Shown here piece after piece: positions 49,557 to 63,193 of a stretch of DNA of 64,000 nt (its first letter is position 1; every line of letters begins with the position of its first letter). The DNA lies in NCBI RefSeq assembly GCF_030272615.1, contig NW_026729154.1:106561-170560 (forward strand), written 5' to 3'. The notes under the pieces are model-generated. The model worked only from the letters and a program-made list of their open reading frames with translations, made no database searches and was not told the DNA's origin. The position numbers and the translations under genes are program-made. The stretch comes from Cryptomeria japonica. Its lineage: Eukaryota > Streptophyta > Pinopsida > Cupressales > Cupressaceae.

Positions 49557-51038
49557 TTGTTGGTGTGAACAAACCAGATTAGAAGAGGAGGGGGATAAAC
49601 CTCTAAGCAAACCAACAACTACAACTTTAAAAATGAAACAGCTCAAGGCTTCAACCATAATAATAAAGAGAAAAGAGGAAATTAGATCCCCCTATTCGAT
49701 ACCCTTATAACTATTGAATAAACTAGAGGGGGAGTAATTAATCACCACCTAAAAGGTAGGAAGCGAAACAAATTGCCAAGAAATCTCCAAAAAAATATCT
49801 CTAAAACCAAAATCTTTAAGAACTTTAATAAGAAAACCCCAACTCACACGGTCATAAGCCTTCATAAGATCAAGCTTGAGGAGAATCCCTACTCTCGTTT
49901 TGCATCTCAATGAGTGACTGTTCTCGTAAAAAATTGCAATAGAATCAATAATTTTCCTCCTATGAAAAAAAACCATTTTTCTTAGGAGAAATAATCATTG
50001 AGAGGACCAGCTACAATCTTAAAGCCATAATTTTGAAAAATATTTTATAAATAGAGTTGTAGAGACTAGTCTATCTGAAAGTATCAAAATAATTAGCCCC
50101 CATGAAACTAGGGACAAGAACAATTAAATCGGCATTGAGTTCCTTGAGAATCCTTCTACAACCAAAAAATTCCTTAGCTGGATCATAAATATCTTTTTCC
50201 ACAATCTCCCAGAAACATTGGAAGTAGAAAAAAGGAAAAGCATCTGGACCCAAGCCTTGTTATATTCAAAAGAGAACACCATATTTTTAATTTTATCATC
50301 AAAGGGGATGGAATTGAGAATTCTATTAGTATCATCTTTAATAACATTAGGTATAACATCCAAAAAAATTCTCCACATCACCACTCAGAGGCAATCCTTC
50401 CTCAAAGAGGCGATTGGAGAAAAAACTAGCAACTGCCACATTAATGTGCTTTTCCAAATCCAATAGCGCACAGTTCTCATTGGTGGACGAGATCCAATTA
50501 GAAGCCTTATTTTTAAGAGTGGAAAGATGAAAAAATATACTATTCTTATCCTCGCATCGCAACTATAGAGATCTCTCTATATTTGTTAGCATAATTCTTC
50601 CTCCTTTGAAATGAGGTTATGGAGACAAGCCAGCAAGGAATTTTTCTAGTCTAGGATACTGCAACTTTAACCATCTTTTTTGAATGGAATCTTACACAAC
50701 CTTGAGATCCCTTTAAATGATTTTCTTCTCAGAAAAGATATGAACAAAACAAGTATCATTCAAAATAATAACCTTAGCTTTGACCAATCTCATTTTTTTA
50801 GAAACTCAAAACATAGTCGTATTGTTAGTCCTGACATTCCATCATTTTCTAATTCTATAGAACAGGTTAGGTTGCTTGAGCCACATTTTCTCAAAGTGAA
50901 AGGAAAAAAGAATTTCCTTCCAAGACAATCAAGCAAGAGAGATGGGGAAGTGATCAAATCCAATACGAAAGATCAACTAAAGGGACCACGAGTACAAAAC
51001 AAAACAGTAATGGGTAATTAGGGCTCTATCCAATATCA
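49557..51038 (-). mobile_element. LINE 5' half, unit C
   Basis: Same endonuclease-to-RT fragment as in units A and B. At the sites 2275, 2320 and 1070 of unit A it carries the unit B base. Confidence 0.85.
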
Positions 51039-52030
51039 CTATAGTGTCAAAAAAAAAAATTAATTAATAATCAACACAAAATTTTAAATGAAAATTACAA
51101 ACATTATTGACTAGGAGAAAAATAGTTACAGATGTAGAAATGAATCTCTATTTTTTTCCTTTTTTCACTTTGTCTTTTTTAACAAGTCGTGTCTCTTACA
51201 TGCTTTGTTCTAAATCACTACTACATCTATCTTCTCAATCCATTTACCACACAACCCTAGCAGGCTCATCTATTTCTGGTTTTCCTTGTCCATGCTTCAT
51301 ATCCTTTTCCATGATCTCTACCCTGTCTGTATTCATGCACTGGGCATCAATTTCTTATCATCTGTTCTTTATTTCCTCCACACGCTTTTCTGGCTATCCC
51401 TTTGTTTTTGAATCTCATAGGTTTGATGTCTTCTACTCTACACACTCTCCTTCCCTTTGTAATTAAAAATATGTTGATCTTCCCACACAATGTTATTATT
51501 TTTCCTTACTCATAAATCCCTTTTCACCTTTCAGTTTTTCTCAATCATTTTGGCGCACCCTCTCTTCTTTTTCGGATTTCTATTTTGTTTTATTTTACAT
51601 AATAATTATTTCCCATCTTTTCAAATCCACATGTGGCCCCACGCCTTCATTCTTATTCTAGTTTTTTTTTGTTTAACATCCAAACTCTTCATTTACCCCA
51701 GACACCTCTTCGCCACGCCTCCATCCCACACTGATTGATATGCCTGCAATATGTTTCAATTATTTTATTTAAACTACCTATCACTTTAAACTTACTTGGA
51801 CAATATTTCTTATTGTTTGTTCATTTCACCTCATATTTGACTCTCCTTAGCTTTGTTAGTGTTGTTAATTTTCTTCAAAGAATTTAATTACTCAAATAAA
51901 ACACTTACAAACTTATAAGCTAAAATTTATCAAAATAAAGATAAGAAATGAAAATCCTCATTTTAATATTTCAAAATTGAGGTTTGGTGCAAGCTATTTG
52001 TGCCCCCTCCCAGATGCCCCTGCATCAATT

Positions 52031-53068
52031 TGTGTTTGATATAATTGTTAAAACATTTATATGTAACATATGCTTTATTTATTATGTAGTGAAAGCATAT
52101 TTCAATTTCAATGGTCCTTGGATTATAATTCATATTATGTATGAATTGATTTAAATTATATGTATGTAGAATTTCAATACAAGCAAGTAGTTATTTGTGT
52201 GTGTGTGTGCATTTATTCCAATAATATGTTTTCTTAACTAGAAGAGATTCTATAGAGCCAAACCCCATCTCAAAACTCCACACCACAAAGCCCCAAACCC
52301 CCTCCACTTTATGAAGCTTTAATTAAGAGAAACAAAATATGAAAACATAGCCACATTATTGGTAGTATAGATTATTTCGCAATGAACTGAATAATTCCCA
52401 TACATTAAATATTCAATACTGAAGATGTAAGTCATCATCGATTCCATGAAATAAGTCAATATCAATTGACGCGGCTGTAATAGTGGTATGTGCACTGACA
52501 ATAAAAATGTCTATAAAGTTTTATGTGATAAATGAAAACCATATGAATATCAATTGATATCAATAGGTATACACCTTAACAATGATATACATCAATTATA
52601 TGTTGTAGCTAGCTATATTTGTGTTATATTGTTGTTAAATCATTTATATGTCACACGTGCATTATGTATCATATACTGAAAACATATTAAAGTTTCAATG
52701 GTACTTATAAGATTACAATTCAAATTATATAGGAATTGAGTTAAATTATAAAAACAAATTAAATCATATGCATGTAGCATATCAATACAAGCAAGTGCAA
52801 TTATGTGCATGTGTGGGGGGGAGAAACTAAATTCCAAGAATGTAGTTTTTATCTAGAAGAGATTCGACATAATGAATGCCCATCTCGGAGCTCTACACCA
52901 CAAAGCCCCCACCCCCTCCGTTTGATAGAAGCTCTAATTAAGGGAATGAATAAATGTTCAAATATAGAGAGATTATTGAGAAAATATATTTTTTCACAAT
53001 GAATTGAATAATTTCCATATATTTCATATTTAGTATTGAAGATATGAGTCATCATTAATCACATCAAA
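52031..53068. repeat. Diverged direct repeat pair, unit C
   Basis: Copies at 52031-52453 and 52612-53068, as described for unit A. Confidence 0.7.
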
Positions 53069-53877
53069 TATGTTGATGCAAATCTAGATAGATTCTATGC
53101 ATAGAAGGAGGAGAAGTGGTATTATAATTGAGATTAAATAAAACAAAGACAGATCTTTCATTTACATATCTATAAGTATGCCTTAATCCAATTATTTAAT
53201 TAAATTTAACTTTTTATAATGCACTTAAAAACTAATTCAGAAAAGTGCTAGTCCTAGTACAAAATGAGGTAGTATCAGATAACAATCTGACAGAAATCAT
53301 GAGAAAAAGGTTACAAACGATAGATATCAATGTGTTTTTAAAAGTTTCTTATAAATCTTACTATATTTCAAAATAGACTAAATTGTCAATAACAAAATTG
53401 TAATTTTTCTAATGATTCATTATACATTTTTTCTTATTTATTAATTGACTATTTAGATGTTGAAAAATGAAGATAATATTTAAGATTAAACTATCTGTCA
53501 CAGAACAACATTATTTTCAATTAAGTATTCGAATGAAGAAATATACTGCTGAAAATCTCAACCATATAAAACAACAATAAATAAGTATATTATAAGGAAA
53601 TGTGAATCTTACTGTTAGAAATTCTCTGCAAAACTTGTAATTTTAATTCTACCTTCGCACTTTCACTTTTGAAAGGTCCATGTGGAGATGTCTCTGTCAT
53701 AGTAATTCAACCAAGGTCTCATCACTGATATATTCCAAAGCATACTTATTGATACACAAATATACTGATATGTTTCTCTTTATCGATCGTTTGCAAACTA
53801 CTTTGGACCAGCACACGATTGGATGCAGTCAGATTTTAGGAAGCACAAATTGAATAGTCTAATTGAAGGATGAATGA

Positions 53878-56140
53878 TCAACAGGGGGGAAGATCTTTGG
53901 GAGGAGGAAGAAGAGATTGAGATCTGCCACCATTTCCATTTAAAACAACCCACGCCATCTTCAATCCCCAGCTGGTATGCAGCTCGAGATGACAATGCAT
54001 GAACCACACTCCTGCAAAAAACATACATACAATCGGATATATGTTTATACGAAAGAAGCACAAATCTTTGAACCAGATGAGCGATTGAAGCTAACATTAC
54101 GTAATGATATTAATACCTGGATTATCAGCTAGGAATCTGAGAGCCACCCAACCTCCACTGGGAACTCCAACTGTGTTTCTCTCCGGAGGATCCACCAGAT
54201 TAAAGTTAGATGGGTCAGTGCTTGCATTGTAGTTTCCCATACCCTGACCCACTATGAAGAAGTTGAAGCCGTGCAGATGCAGAGGATGGCTCTCGAAGGT
54301 CGCAATGCTGGTGTCCTGCAGAACTAGCTGTACGCTAGTGTTAAAGGGAAGCACTTCGACTCTGGTGTCGTTGAGGGTCTGTGTGTTGTTAGGCGGCGTG
54401 CCGGTGTAGTTGAAAGGAAATGGCGGATTGTCAGGGAAAGTGGTATTGTAAACTCCATTGGACTGATTAAAGTAGTATGCTTGAAGAAGAGCGGTGGTGG
54501 GAAGAATGAAGGATATGTTGTTAATGGAGGCTGCAAATTTGGTACCGTTGGGGCCTTGACATGTCTGTCCTTGGGGACACGGATTTAGCCCCAACCCGAC
54601 TGTGAATAGGAACTGTTTATCCATCTTCTGAGGGACAGCTGCTGCAGGAAATTTCGGATTGCCCAAGCTTCTCATCTTTTGGCTAAAATTGGCGGCAAAG
54701 GAGGTATCGTTGGGGGCTGGAAGCGTCGGTTTCATCATAGGAAGAGAGGATGAGGATGAATTAACTGCTGTCGCATTGGAAGTTACATACTCTAAAATTC
54801 CAGCACTGGTTGAGTTATCAAAAGCTGCTGTTCCCGTAGCGAATGGGCCTGCTAACATGAGGAATGTGGCATTGGGTGGCTGAGACATAGCTGTCAAGAG
54901 GACGTTGGTAGTCTGACCGGGAGTGATGAGAATAACATTGGTTTGAAAAGGCTTGACATACACAGCATCCGCTTCTACCACAGTCAATGTGTGGTTGGCT
55001 ATTGCGAAAAACAGGTCACTATTGAGTGCAGCATTAACTATACGCAGTAGGTAAGTTTTCCCAGGGTTCACTTTGAGCCTGAATGTATCTGCATTACACA
55101 ACACAGGAAACCTTTGTTACATTTACATTTAAACAAATGAACAATAGCGACCAGTCTAGTTATGTTTCATCCATTTTAATACCCCGCCCTCACCGTTGGT
55201 AGAGCAGTTATACATAAGTCCAGGGAGCCCGTTGATGGTATATGCATCTGACACATTAGCTTGCGCACCACTTTGCATTGCTTGATTGATAACAGTCTCA
55301 GTGTCTGCATTCCACCACTCCCCTGCAATTTGCAACACATTATCAACAGCAGTATTTTCATTGTAAATTTAGGACTATGTACGTACAATGGCAACACATT
55401 ATCAACGAGTACTGAAGGGCATACCGAAAACAATAGGCACTTCCTGGTGTGGGCGAGGGAATGGGTAAGAAGCATTCTTCTTGGGATAGATGATAATGGG
55501 CCCATGTATGCTTGCTCGCAACCATGAGATGTGGGCATGCCACCACAGTGTTCCTCTCTGCCTTTTGACAATAAACTTGTACACATAACTTTGCCCGGTT
55601 TGAATTGGACACTGAGTGACATAAGCAGGACCATCCGCCCATCCAGATCTAAGCTGCCGAATTCCATGCCTGAGCGATTCATAGGAATTCATTAGGTGCA
55701 CCCACTAAAGGGACATCAGCATATAATATTATTTTTATTAAGTAAATAACTGAGTAGCGGGAGCAGAAGAGATACCAATGTATGCTAATATTGTTTTTAA
55801 CATTATTTGTTACTTTGATAACCACGCGATCTCCTTCTCGAGCAACTACTGGAGGCCCCGGATATTGCCCGTTGACAGTCAAGAGAGCTTTCGTGGTGCA
55901 AAGACGAGTCACATTCGTCATTTGGATCTGTGGATATTTAGAACAAAGAATCAATCACGGCTATCTGTAAAAATTTAATACTTTCCTAAACAATAAAACA
56001 TTCAACTCATTCCATAGAATTATATAACCCACAGTGAAATTGTAGCGCCGTGTGATCACAGCATGTTTCGCTGAAACAAATTGAATAGTGAACCACAATG
56101 CCAAAAGTGGCAGCACGAGGCGGCCATAAAATGTCTGCAT
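53878..56140 (-). CDS. LAC: Laccase, copy 3, six exons
   Basis: Exons on the minus strand: 56140-56033, 55927-55776, 55669-55425, 55322-55194, 55088-54117, 54011-53878. It has the same 579-residue product as copies 1 and 2, with intact secretion signal (1-24), copper ligands and C-terminal DLPPC. It sits 24,453 bp from copy 2 and about 4.9 kb from the point (60993) where the unit turns divergent. Its identity to the others is therefore explained by recent amplification or conversion, not only by selection: introns and spacers are equally alike. Role as for the other copies: secreted O2-dependent phenol oxidation, probably monolignol coupling (family inference). Confidence 0.96.
55019..55039 (-). 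promoter_or_regulatory. miR397-like complementary site, laccase copy 3
   Basis: Same site as in copies 1 and 2, with the same mismatches. Confidence 0.55.
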
Positions 56141-56303
56141 TGCTAGAATCGTACAATACTTCCTCTTTCAGAGTCTGATCACAACTTAAACAGGCTAAAA
56201 TGCCAAATTGTTTCTGAACTGAGATGTGAAAATCTGTTTCTTTGTGTTTGTATATATAGATACACGAATTAAATCAGCTGTTGTTGGGTAGGTTGGTAGG
56301 CAA
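56141..56303 (-). promoter_or_regulatory. Laccase copy 3 core promoter with AC cluster
   Basis: TATA box (minus) at 56259-56251; AC elements at 56300-56287, unchanged. Confidence 0.75.
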
Positions 56304-59300
56304 TACTGATATTTTAACACGAGTATAAATCGACATGAACAAGTATTGTTAGCAACTGTATTAATCTATTTCATTTTCTTGACTTTTAATGATTCACATG
56401 TACTCTTCGTCGTTTTTGTTTGTTATGGAGATAAGGTGGGGCTTTCTATCCGGAGTGGCAACCAAGTAAACGATTCGCCCGATGAATACACCATCTTTTC
56501 CATTGTCATTAAAATCCATGAAATGTAAACCTATTTTGGTATACCAACCACTGCTCATATTTTTGTTATTGGGAATTTTTGAGTTACTGGGTTCACATCC
56601 GTTCGTTCCAGACTGGTCTAAGCCTCCACTCCCGGTCTTCGAAGCAACATCGTTTACCCATGCGGGACTACGAAACTTTAACTCCTTTTAGCTTCTAGGA
56701 TCACATGAAATGATTGCATGATTAGAATTTCAGTAAACATAAATCAAACGAGACCACTCCTAAAAACACTCTGATGTTTTCTCAATCTTCATTTATGATT
56801 GTCATATCTACATGATGCCAATCAACTTCAAGCATCCGATCTTGCTCATGGATGTGACGATATAGCTCCTATATATATTTTTAGCTCATTGTTAATCACA
56901 CACCACACCCTAATTTCCCAATGGAAATTACTGAGCCCCGTTTTGGAGGTTGGTCTAATCCTCATTCATTTGAATTAGGTCCTATATTTGTGCATGTGTG
57001 GTCCCTTCATTGGAAAACCATAGTTATGTTAATAAGTGATTTGAGAGTGTTTGTTTTCGCATATAGATTTCCCTTGTGTTTCTCCCATGCCTGCGACATT
57101 CAGTCTAACCTCCTCACCCAAAGTTATGATTCCTAGGCTACCTTCTATGTTAGTAATTTGAATACACATGTAATTAGTGTTTATATGTCACAAATTAAAT
57201 TTACTATAATGTTCAATGTTCATGTTTGTGGGTGTGCCATGAGGTCTTGTTTTGTGAGTAACAAGTCAGAATCAGGGCCAAGTGGCTAAATAAATTGGTT
57301 TGCAATCGATTTCATTCTCCTCATTTTTCACATATTAGTCGATCTAGTTGTGATCAATGTTAATCATAATATACATTCAAAGCCCTTATCCTAACCCATC
57401 TCATGTTCTAGTGAGATAGGGATTTAATAAATAAAAAATGATAATTGAAAAAGATTCTAGTGTATTATATGTTGTCACACAACCAGTGTTTCTTTTGTAT
57501 CAATACATGTGGCTAGAGCAGATGATTAAAAATGCAATTATAATACTTCTATGAGTCTTGACATAAAATAATGGAGATATACAACTACAAAAATGTGCAT
57601 TATTAAATCTTTACTATACTAATATAAAGTGCATCCATTCATTTACAATTTATATGTTCAATTCTCTATAACACTAAAAAAAATTACTATACCTTAGAAT
57701 TGGTTTAGTGACCAATTATTTAAATGAACTACTAGTTCATATAGATATATCATTAGATCTATCATTTATTAGCATTTAGCAACTCTTGGGAGACTTGGTA
57801 CTAGGAAATTGTTAAATATTCAAGGAAAATTGTGATGTCCCACTCACAATTAACTATTATTTAACAGTCACATTCAAAAAATTGTGAAAAACGTTTTAGT
57901 AATTTCATTCATCACTCCTATAGGTCTAGCATGAAATGAAGTGAGGAAACCTAGAAAATATATTGCAAATAGAATCTAGATATTGTCTTAAGTTTATCAT
58001 GATCTATGATAGTAACCACAAAAATAATTAGGGAAAAAAAACCCATTTCATTCATTTTTACTTCTTAAATATACGTCATTTTGGCTAAAATATATACCTT
58101 TGTGGCACTTGCAAAATTAAATTTGGTGATTGTAGGGGCTTATCAACCACTAATGGAATCACGAGCATTGCAAAAGGATAGGCGACATTTATTAGAGATA
58201 TTTAGCATGCTATTATTCATTATATCTCTTTCTATAATTAAAATAATTATTTTAGCTACGCTTACTTGATATGTTAGATCTTTTTTCCTATTATGAACCA
58301 TGTCATATTGTTGGCACAATAGTGAGCTTTTGAAATATGGACCACACTTTTGAATGGTTTGAAAACTCATACACCTTGTAATTATTTTGCCTATGCATCT
58401 TTATTTGATTTTAAATGGTGATTCAAAGTGTTTCAAAGCCTACATGAAATCGATAATACCTATTCACATCATCTTCAGTTTAGAGCATTTCCCCTCACAG
58501 AATCATGTTGAGGATTTATAAGGTTCTTAAACCTTCATATTGTCCAAAACCAATACTTGCTTTTTTCTCTCTTTCATGTCAAATATTTTGTAAACATTTT
58601 AACTTGATGCATGAGACACTTCTTCATTGTTTGTGTTTGCATATTGAGAGTATTGAGGTAAACATCCCTTAAAGTAGGTGGATGGACGAAATCCTGACAA
58701 GTTGATAAGCATATAGGAAAGTTAAACTCCTAGAAGGAAGCATGGGGACCGAGGGAATCTTAAAAGTCCAACTTTAAAAGTTATTAAAAGGGCCTTTGAA
58801 TATTTTAGAGGATTGAGGAAGGTATGAAGGGAAGGCCAAGTCTAAAGGTTGAAGAAATAGACTTAGAAAATGTTCAGAGGACAAGGGATTAGGATATCAA
58901 TTTTAACAGGTAAATGGTATTTGGGATGGGAATGTCCAATGGTCCAACTTGAAAGACTCAATTTTTTTTAAAGGTGATGTATTAGGAGGTTAGGATTGAC
59001 GAGAAAGATGTGACATAAACTGAAACTTTGAAACTATATGAATTTGGCAAACATAGAAAACACCGAGGAAATCAAGTAGAGAGCTCTCATACTTAAATTT
59101 TATGGAAATTTGATATTTTTTAATATATGAGGGGATTAAAAATAACTACAATAAGTTATAAATCATAAATTAATACCCACATAGATGTTTCTTAGATTGA
59201 TTACAAGTAATGGGTCAAATAGGGTTAAACATACAAAAGGGAGGGGACTCAAGAAGTATTGTGGGATCACCCGTGAAGAGGGACAAGAACAAGAAGAGGA

Positions 59301-60992
59301 ACAAGACACAAAAGGAAAGGAACGACAAAAATCTAAGTAAAATTAGAAGAAGAAGGTCAATGAGAAGGAGAAGGAAAAGTAGAAGAAAGGCAATAAGAAG
59401 AGGAAAAATTACATGAAATTAAAATATCTAATACAAATATAGTGTGGTATTAATAGTAGGTCAAATAAGAGTATATCACAGAAGATAACATAAAACATTT
59501 TGAAGAATAAGTATCTGATCATTATACCTATTTCATTATTACAATATATTACCCTTTTACATGAATATTGTGACAAAATATGTAGCTTGATAATTCTTCT
59601 TGCCAAAGAGCTTCCTTATTTTTGGCGCTAAATTTTTTTTTGATTTTATGGTACTTGAATATTCATGTCAAACACTATATTTTTTTGTTGGGCACTGGGG
59701 TCACCATTCGTATTTTCCTTGTTGACCTTGGTGGCCTCTACAATATCCCTTTTTAAAGTAATTAATGCATTTAATACACTGCATGAGTTCTATGAACACA
59801 AATTTCTAAGTTAGTTTAGTGCACTTGTTCCCTTGAGTTGAGTAGTCCTACAAAGTGGGGGAAAAATTTAGTGTCGTAAACTACACCTAGTGCATTAATG
59901 ACACTTATGCAATAGGCTCGGTGTGTTTATAATAAAAAATAATAATCAAGATACTATCATTCCAGCATCATGGATTTTAAAGATGAAGCATTAGCAACCC
60001 CTAATCCAAATGTGGGATTGATTTGGTCAAATGGGAGAGTGGTGAGCATACATGTATGTAGCGCACAAACGTCCCGAAATGATTTTAGATTTAAATTGGA
60101 TATATTCTACATCGAGCCTCTTTTGATGCATGTCCCTTCTTTTGGGCACATTCAAAATGGCTATTCCCACTCATTTTGAGCAGAAAAACTCTTCTTTCTC
60201 TTTCATTTTGCAACATTCACACTCTCGGATATCTATCTCTCACACTAGTAATAAAACTCTACCAAAATCTGCACTCATGAAAATAAAAAACAATTATTAT
60301 CTTGCTTACAATCGTGCCATTATTTCAAGAGAGGGGTCTTTCCTATGTAATGTTTTCCTTTCTCTCTTATCTCTTGTATGTATTTTTTTTCAATATAACA
60401 TCATGTCACTAGTCTCTAAATGTATTTATTATCTATTTGAATTAATCAAATTAACATTTTATCTCAAATAATAGTGGGTTTCCTCCATTAAGAAGAGTTT
60501 GTTTCTATTGCACAATCTAATCTTTTATTTTATCCAATCTATGTATCTAGTTGTCTATGGAGGTATAAACATAGAAACAGGGGTTTGAATAAGGCAAACC
60601 CCTATACAACCCCAACATGTTGCCCTATATGAGTGTGTGTTGGTGATGAATAGTTTCATAGTGCATGAGATTCTTTTTGGTGTGACTTTTGGTGCTTTTC
60701 TATTTTTTGTTTCTACATATGACACCGCAATGTGTAGATGTCCCTCTGGCACATTGGTATCCAAGGCTAAGGCTTCACCAGTTCATGGGTAAAGTATGCA
60801 TTTATAGAGATTTCTTTTTCTATAATCAAAATATTTTGACTATTTGATATTCCTTTCTTATGTAGTATTTTATGTTTATAGACATAGTTTAGTTTGTTTC
60901 CTTTCTTCCATATCAATCTTCTTGGCTCACGAGAGTGAAAATAAGTGGTGTATCGAAGGTTGGTTTCCTACACAAGATATTTTCATCTCAAC
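56304..60992. other. AT-rich spacer, unit C, no gene seen
   Basis: Equivalent of 7401-12090, with single-base differences near 57773 and 58384. No gene recognised. Confidence 0.55.
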
Positions 60993-63193
60993 TGTAGTAA
61001 ATACTCTCCTCTACATTCTCTTTTTTACACATGATAAATATCTAAGAGCATTTAAAGAAGATTCAGAAGTACAATGGAGGCTTCATACATTCAATAAATT
61101 CATTAATCTAGCAATTCCTTTTCATTTAAACATCCTTCAAAATTTGAAGGATTAAATTGTAACTTCAAATTAATCTAGGTGATGGCCTTGATGAATATCT
61201 CCTCTCTTTGATCAAGCCTGAGTTGATTCACATTCTCTCCCCCTTCAATAGTATTCTCTTTGACATTTTCATTGACGTCCTCTATATGGGCTCCTCTTCT
61301 CTGAGACATCTCCAATGTGTCCATTTTCCCTATTAAACCTCTAACTATGTCTGTAATATCAGGCTCAAAGCCTCTTTATCTTCTTCCTCTTCAACCCTTG
61401 TTTCTATATGTCATATTGGCTACCTATAGGTCTTCTTCTTGACACAAATGAACTTCCTCTAATACTACTTGATGCATGCCAACTTACTAAACAGAATTTC
61501 AAATTGGGTATGGTTTATTATTAAGGAAAAAATGGTTTTGAAGGGATCTGAAAACCCTGAGTACAAAGAGCTACAAATAGAAAACACATAGCGAACAACA
61601 TTTCAAAAATTACCTAGAATACAAAACCCTAAAATAGTAGGCCAACAAAAGAAAACATAAAACCTAACACAAATTCTTCAAGGCTTCAGCAACCTCAATT
61701 TTCATTTGTTCCATATTTTGGGTAATGTTCATCAGATCTTGCAATTCTATGTTTGCTTGAGCTCCCTAGTGTTCTTGAGATGTCCATGGGTCTGAGATGA
61801 TGGACCTGCACTATCATCCTTATTCTAGTTATTCTTCTCAACTAGGTTGATATTAATTGAAATGTTGCCCCCAAACTTCAAAGCCTACATAGTCTACCAC
61901 TGATTCGCATAAGTTTTATTTTCCTTCTACATTGGTGTGAATGGTTTGAAGGCTCATGCTAATAGATTAGTGAGGTTATAATTAATTCTCTTCATCTTGT
62001 CTTCAAGAACCTGAGTCTACCTTCATAGTCTTCAAGTGAGCAACATATTTGGTCATGTTTTCTAAGATAGAGAGCATTTATTCTTTTTCCTCATCAGAGA
62101 TCACATTGTCAATAGGACCCCTAAAAGAATCTCGACCATCACCTTGCTCCAAAATAACCACTTTTCTTTTAATGTACTGGATGTTGATATTAACTTGATT
62201 AATTTCTAAAAACAACTGTTTGGAAATCCTAAACTAGTCTGCTATTGCATCCCTAGTAATACCCAAAAAAATAGGTGGATTCCCAAGGTCACTTCCAAGG
62301 AAAGGGGGGTATTTTTAAAGATCCCTAGGAAAGGGAGGATTATTAATTCTCTCTTGATTAGTACAATTAAAAAATCGAGGGGAAGGGGAACTCCCAAGAA
62401 GCCTTCTCCTCCACCCATCACATTCTCCATTTTGCACAAAAAATTCTCCCTTTCCAAGTTTTGGTTATTATCAACCTCCTCGGCATTAACTCCTCATCAA
62501 GTCATCTAGTAGAATCATGCATGTAAAATTATTTAATTTAACAAATCTTTCTTTTTTATACTGAATTTAATTGTCATTTCAAAAAAAATTGTGCTTCCAT
62601 TGTCTAGAAAAAGTCTTTGTTACCTTTGGATCAAAGCCATGAGGATTCCTTAAAAAGGGTGTAACCCCACCTTAAGTCAAAGTCCATGAATTTTTCATTT
62701 TTATGTTAATTTCGTCAGAGGAAATGCGCTCATATTGATGTCTCTCCTCCCATTATGGATCCCACATATAAAATAAAAAATAAATGGCTACCCCACAACC
62801 AACCCCCCAACAACAGTCATAATCAAAGCCCTAAAAACCTCACTATGAATGTCGTCAGAGGAAATGGGATCCTATTGATGTATGTCCCCCACCATGATGG
62901 AGCCCACACATAAAATAAAAAGGAATTTCCTACCCCACAACTAACCCCCCCAACAACATAGTCTCAATTGAAGCCCTTAAAAGCACTATTTGAAATAAGG
63001 CAATCTAAAAACCAAGAAACTGGATACTAATATCACCCACAATCCAAGTGGAAATAATTAGCTAGTGAACACCAAGGGGGAAAAATACCTAGCTATCATC
63101 ATTAAAACATATCAAATAATGAAGAAAGAATAGGTTGAAAAATATAATCACCCACATAGACAAAAACAAGTTAACCAAGGTGGTTAATATTGT
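60993..63193. repeat. Divergent paralogue of the 12.09-14.89 kb block
   Basis: Aligns with 12091-14891 and 36540-39340 but with about 4-5% base differences and small indels, and without the 615-bp segment (junction 62570/62571). The degenerate frames have different lengths here. It contains a divergent form of the 126-bp duplication near 62713-62980. Confidence 0.88.
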
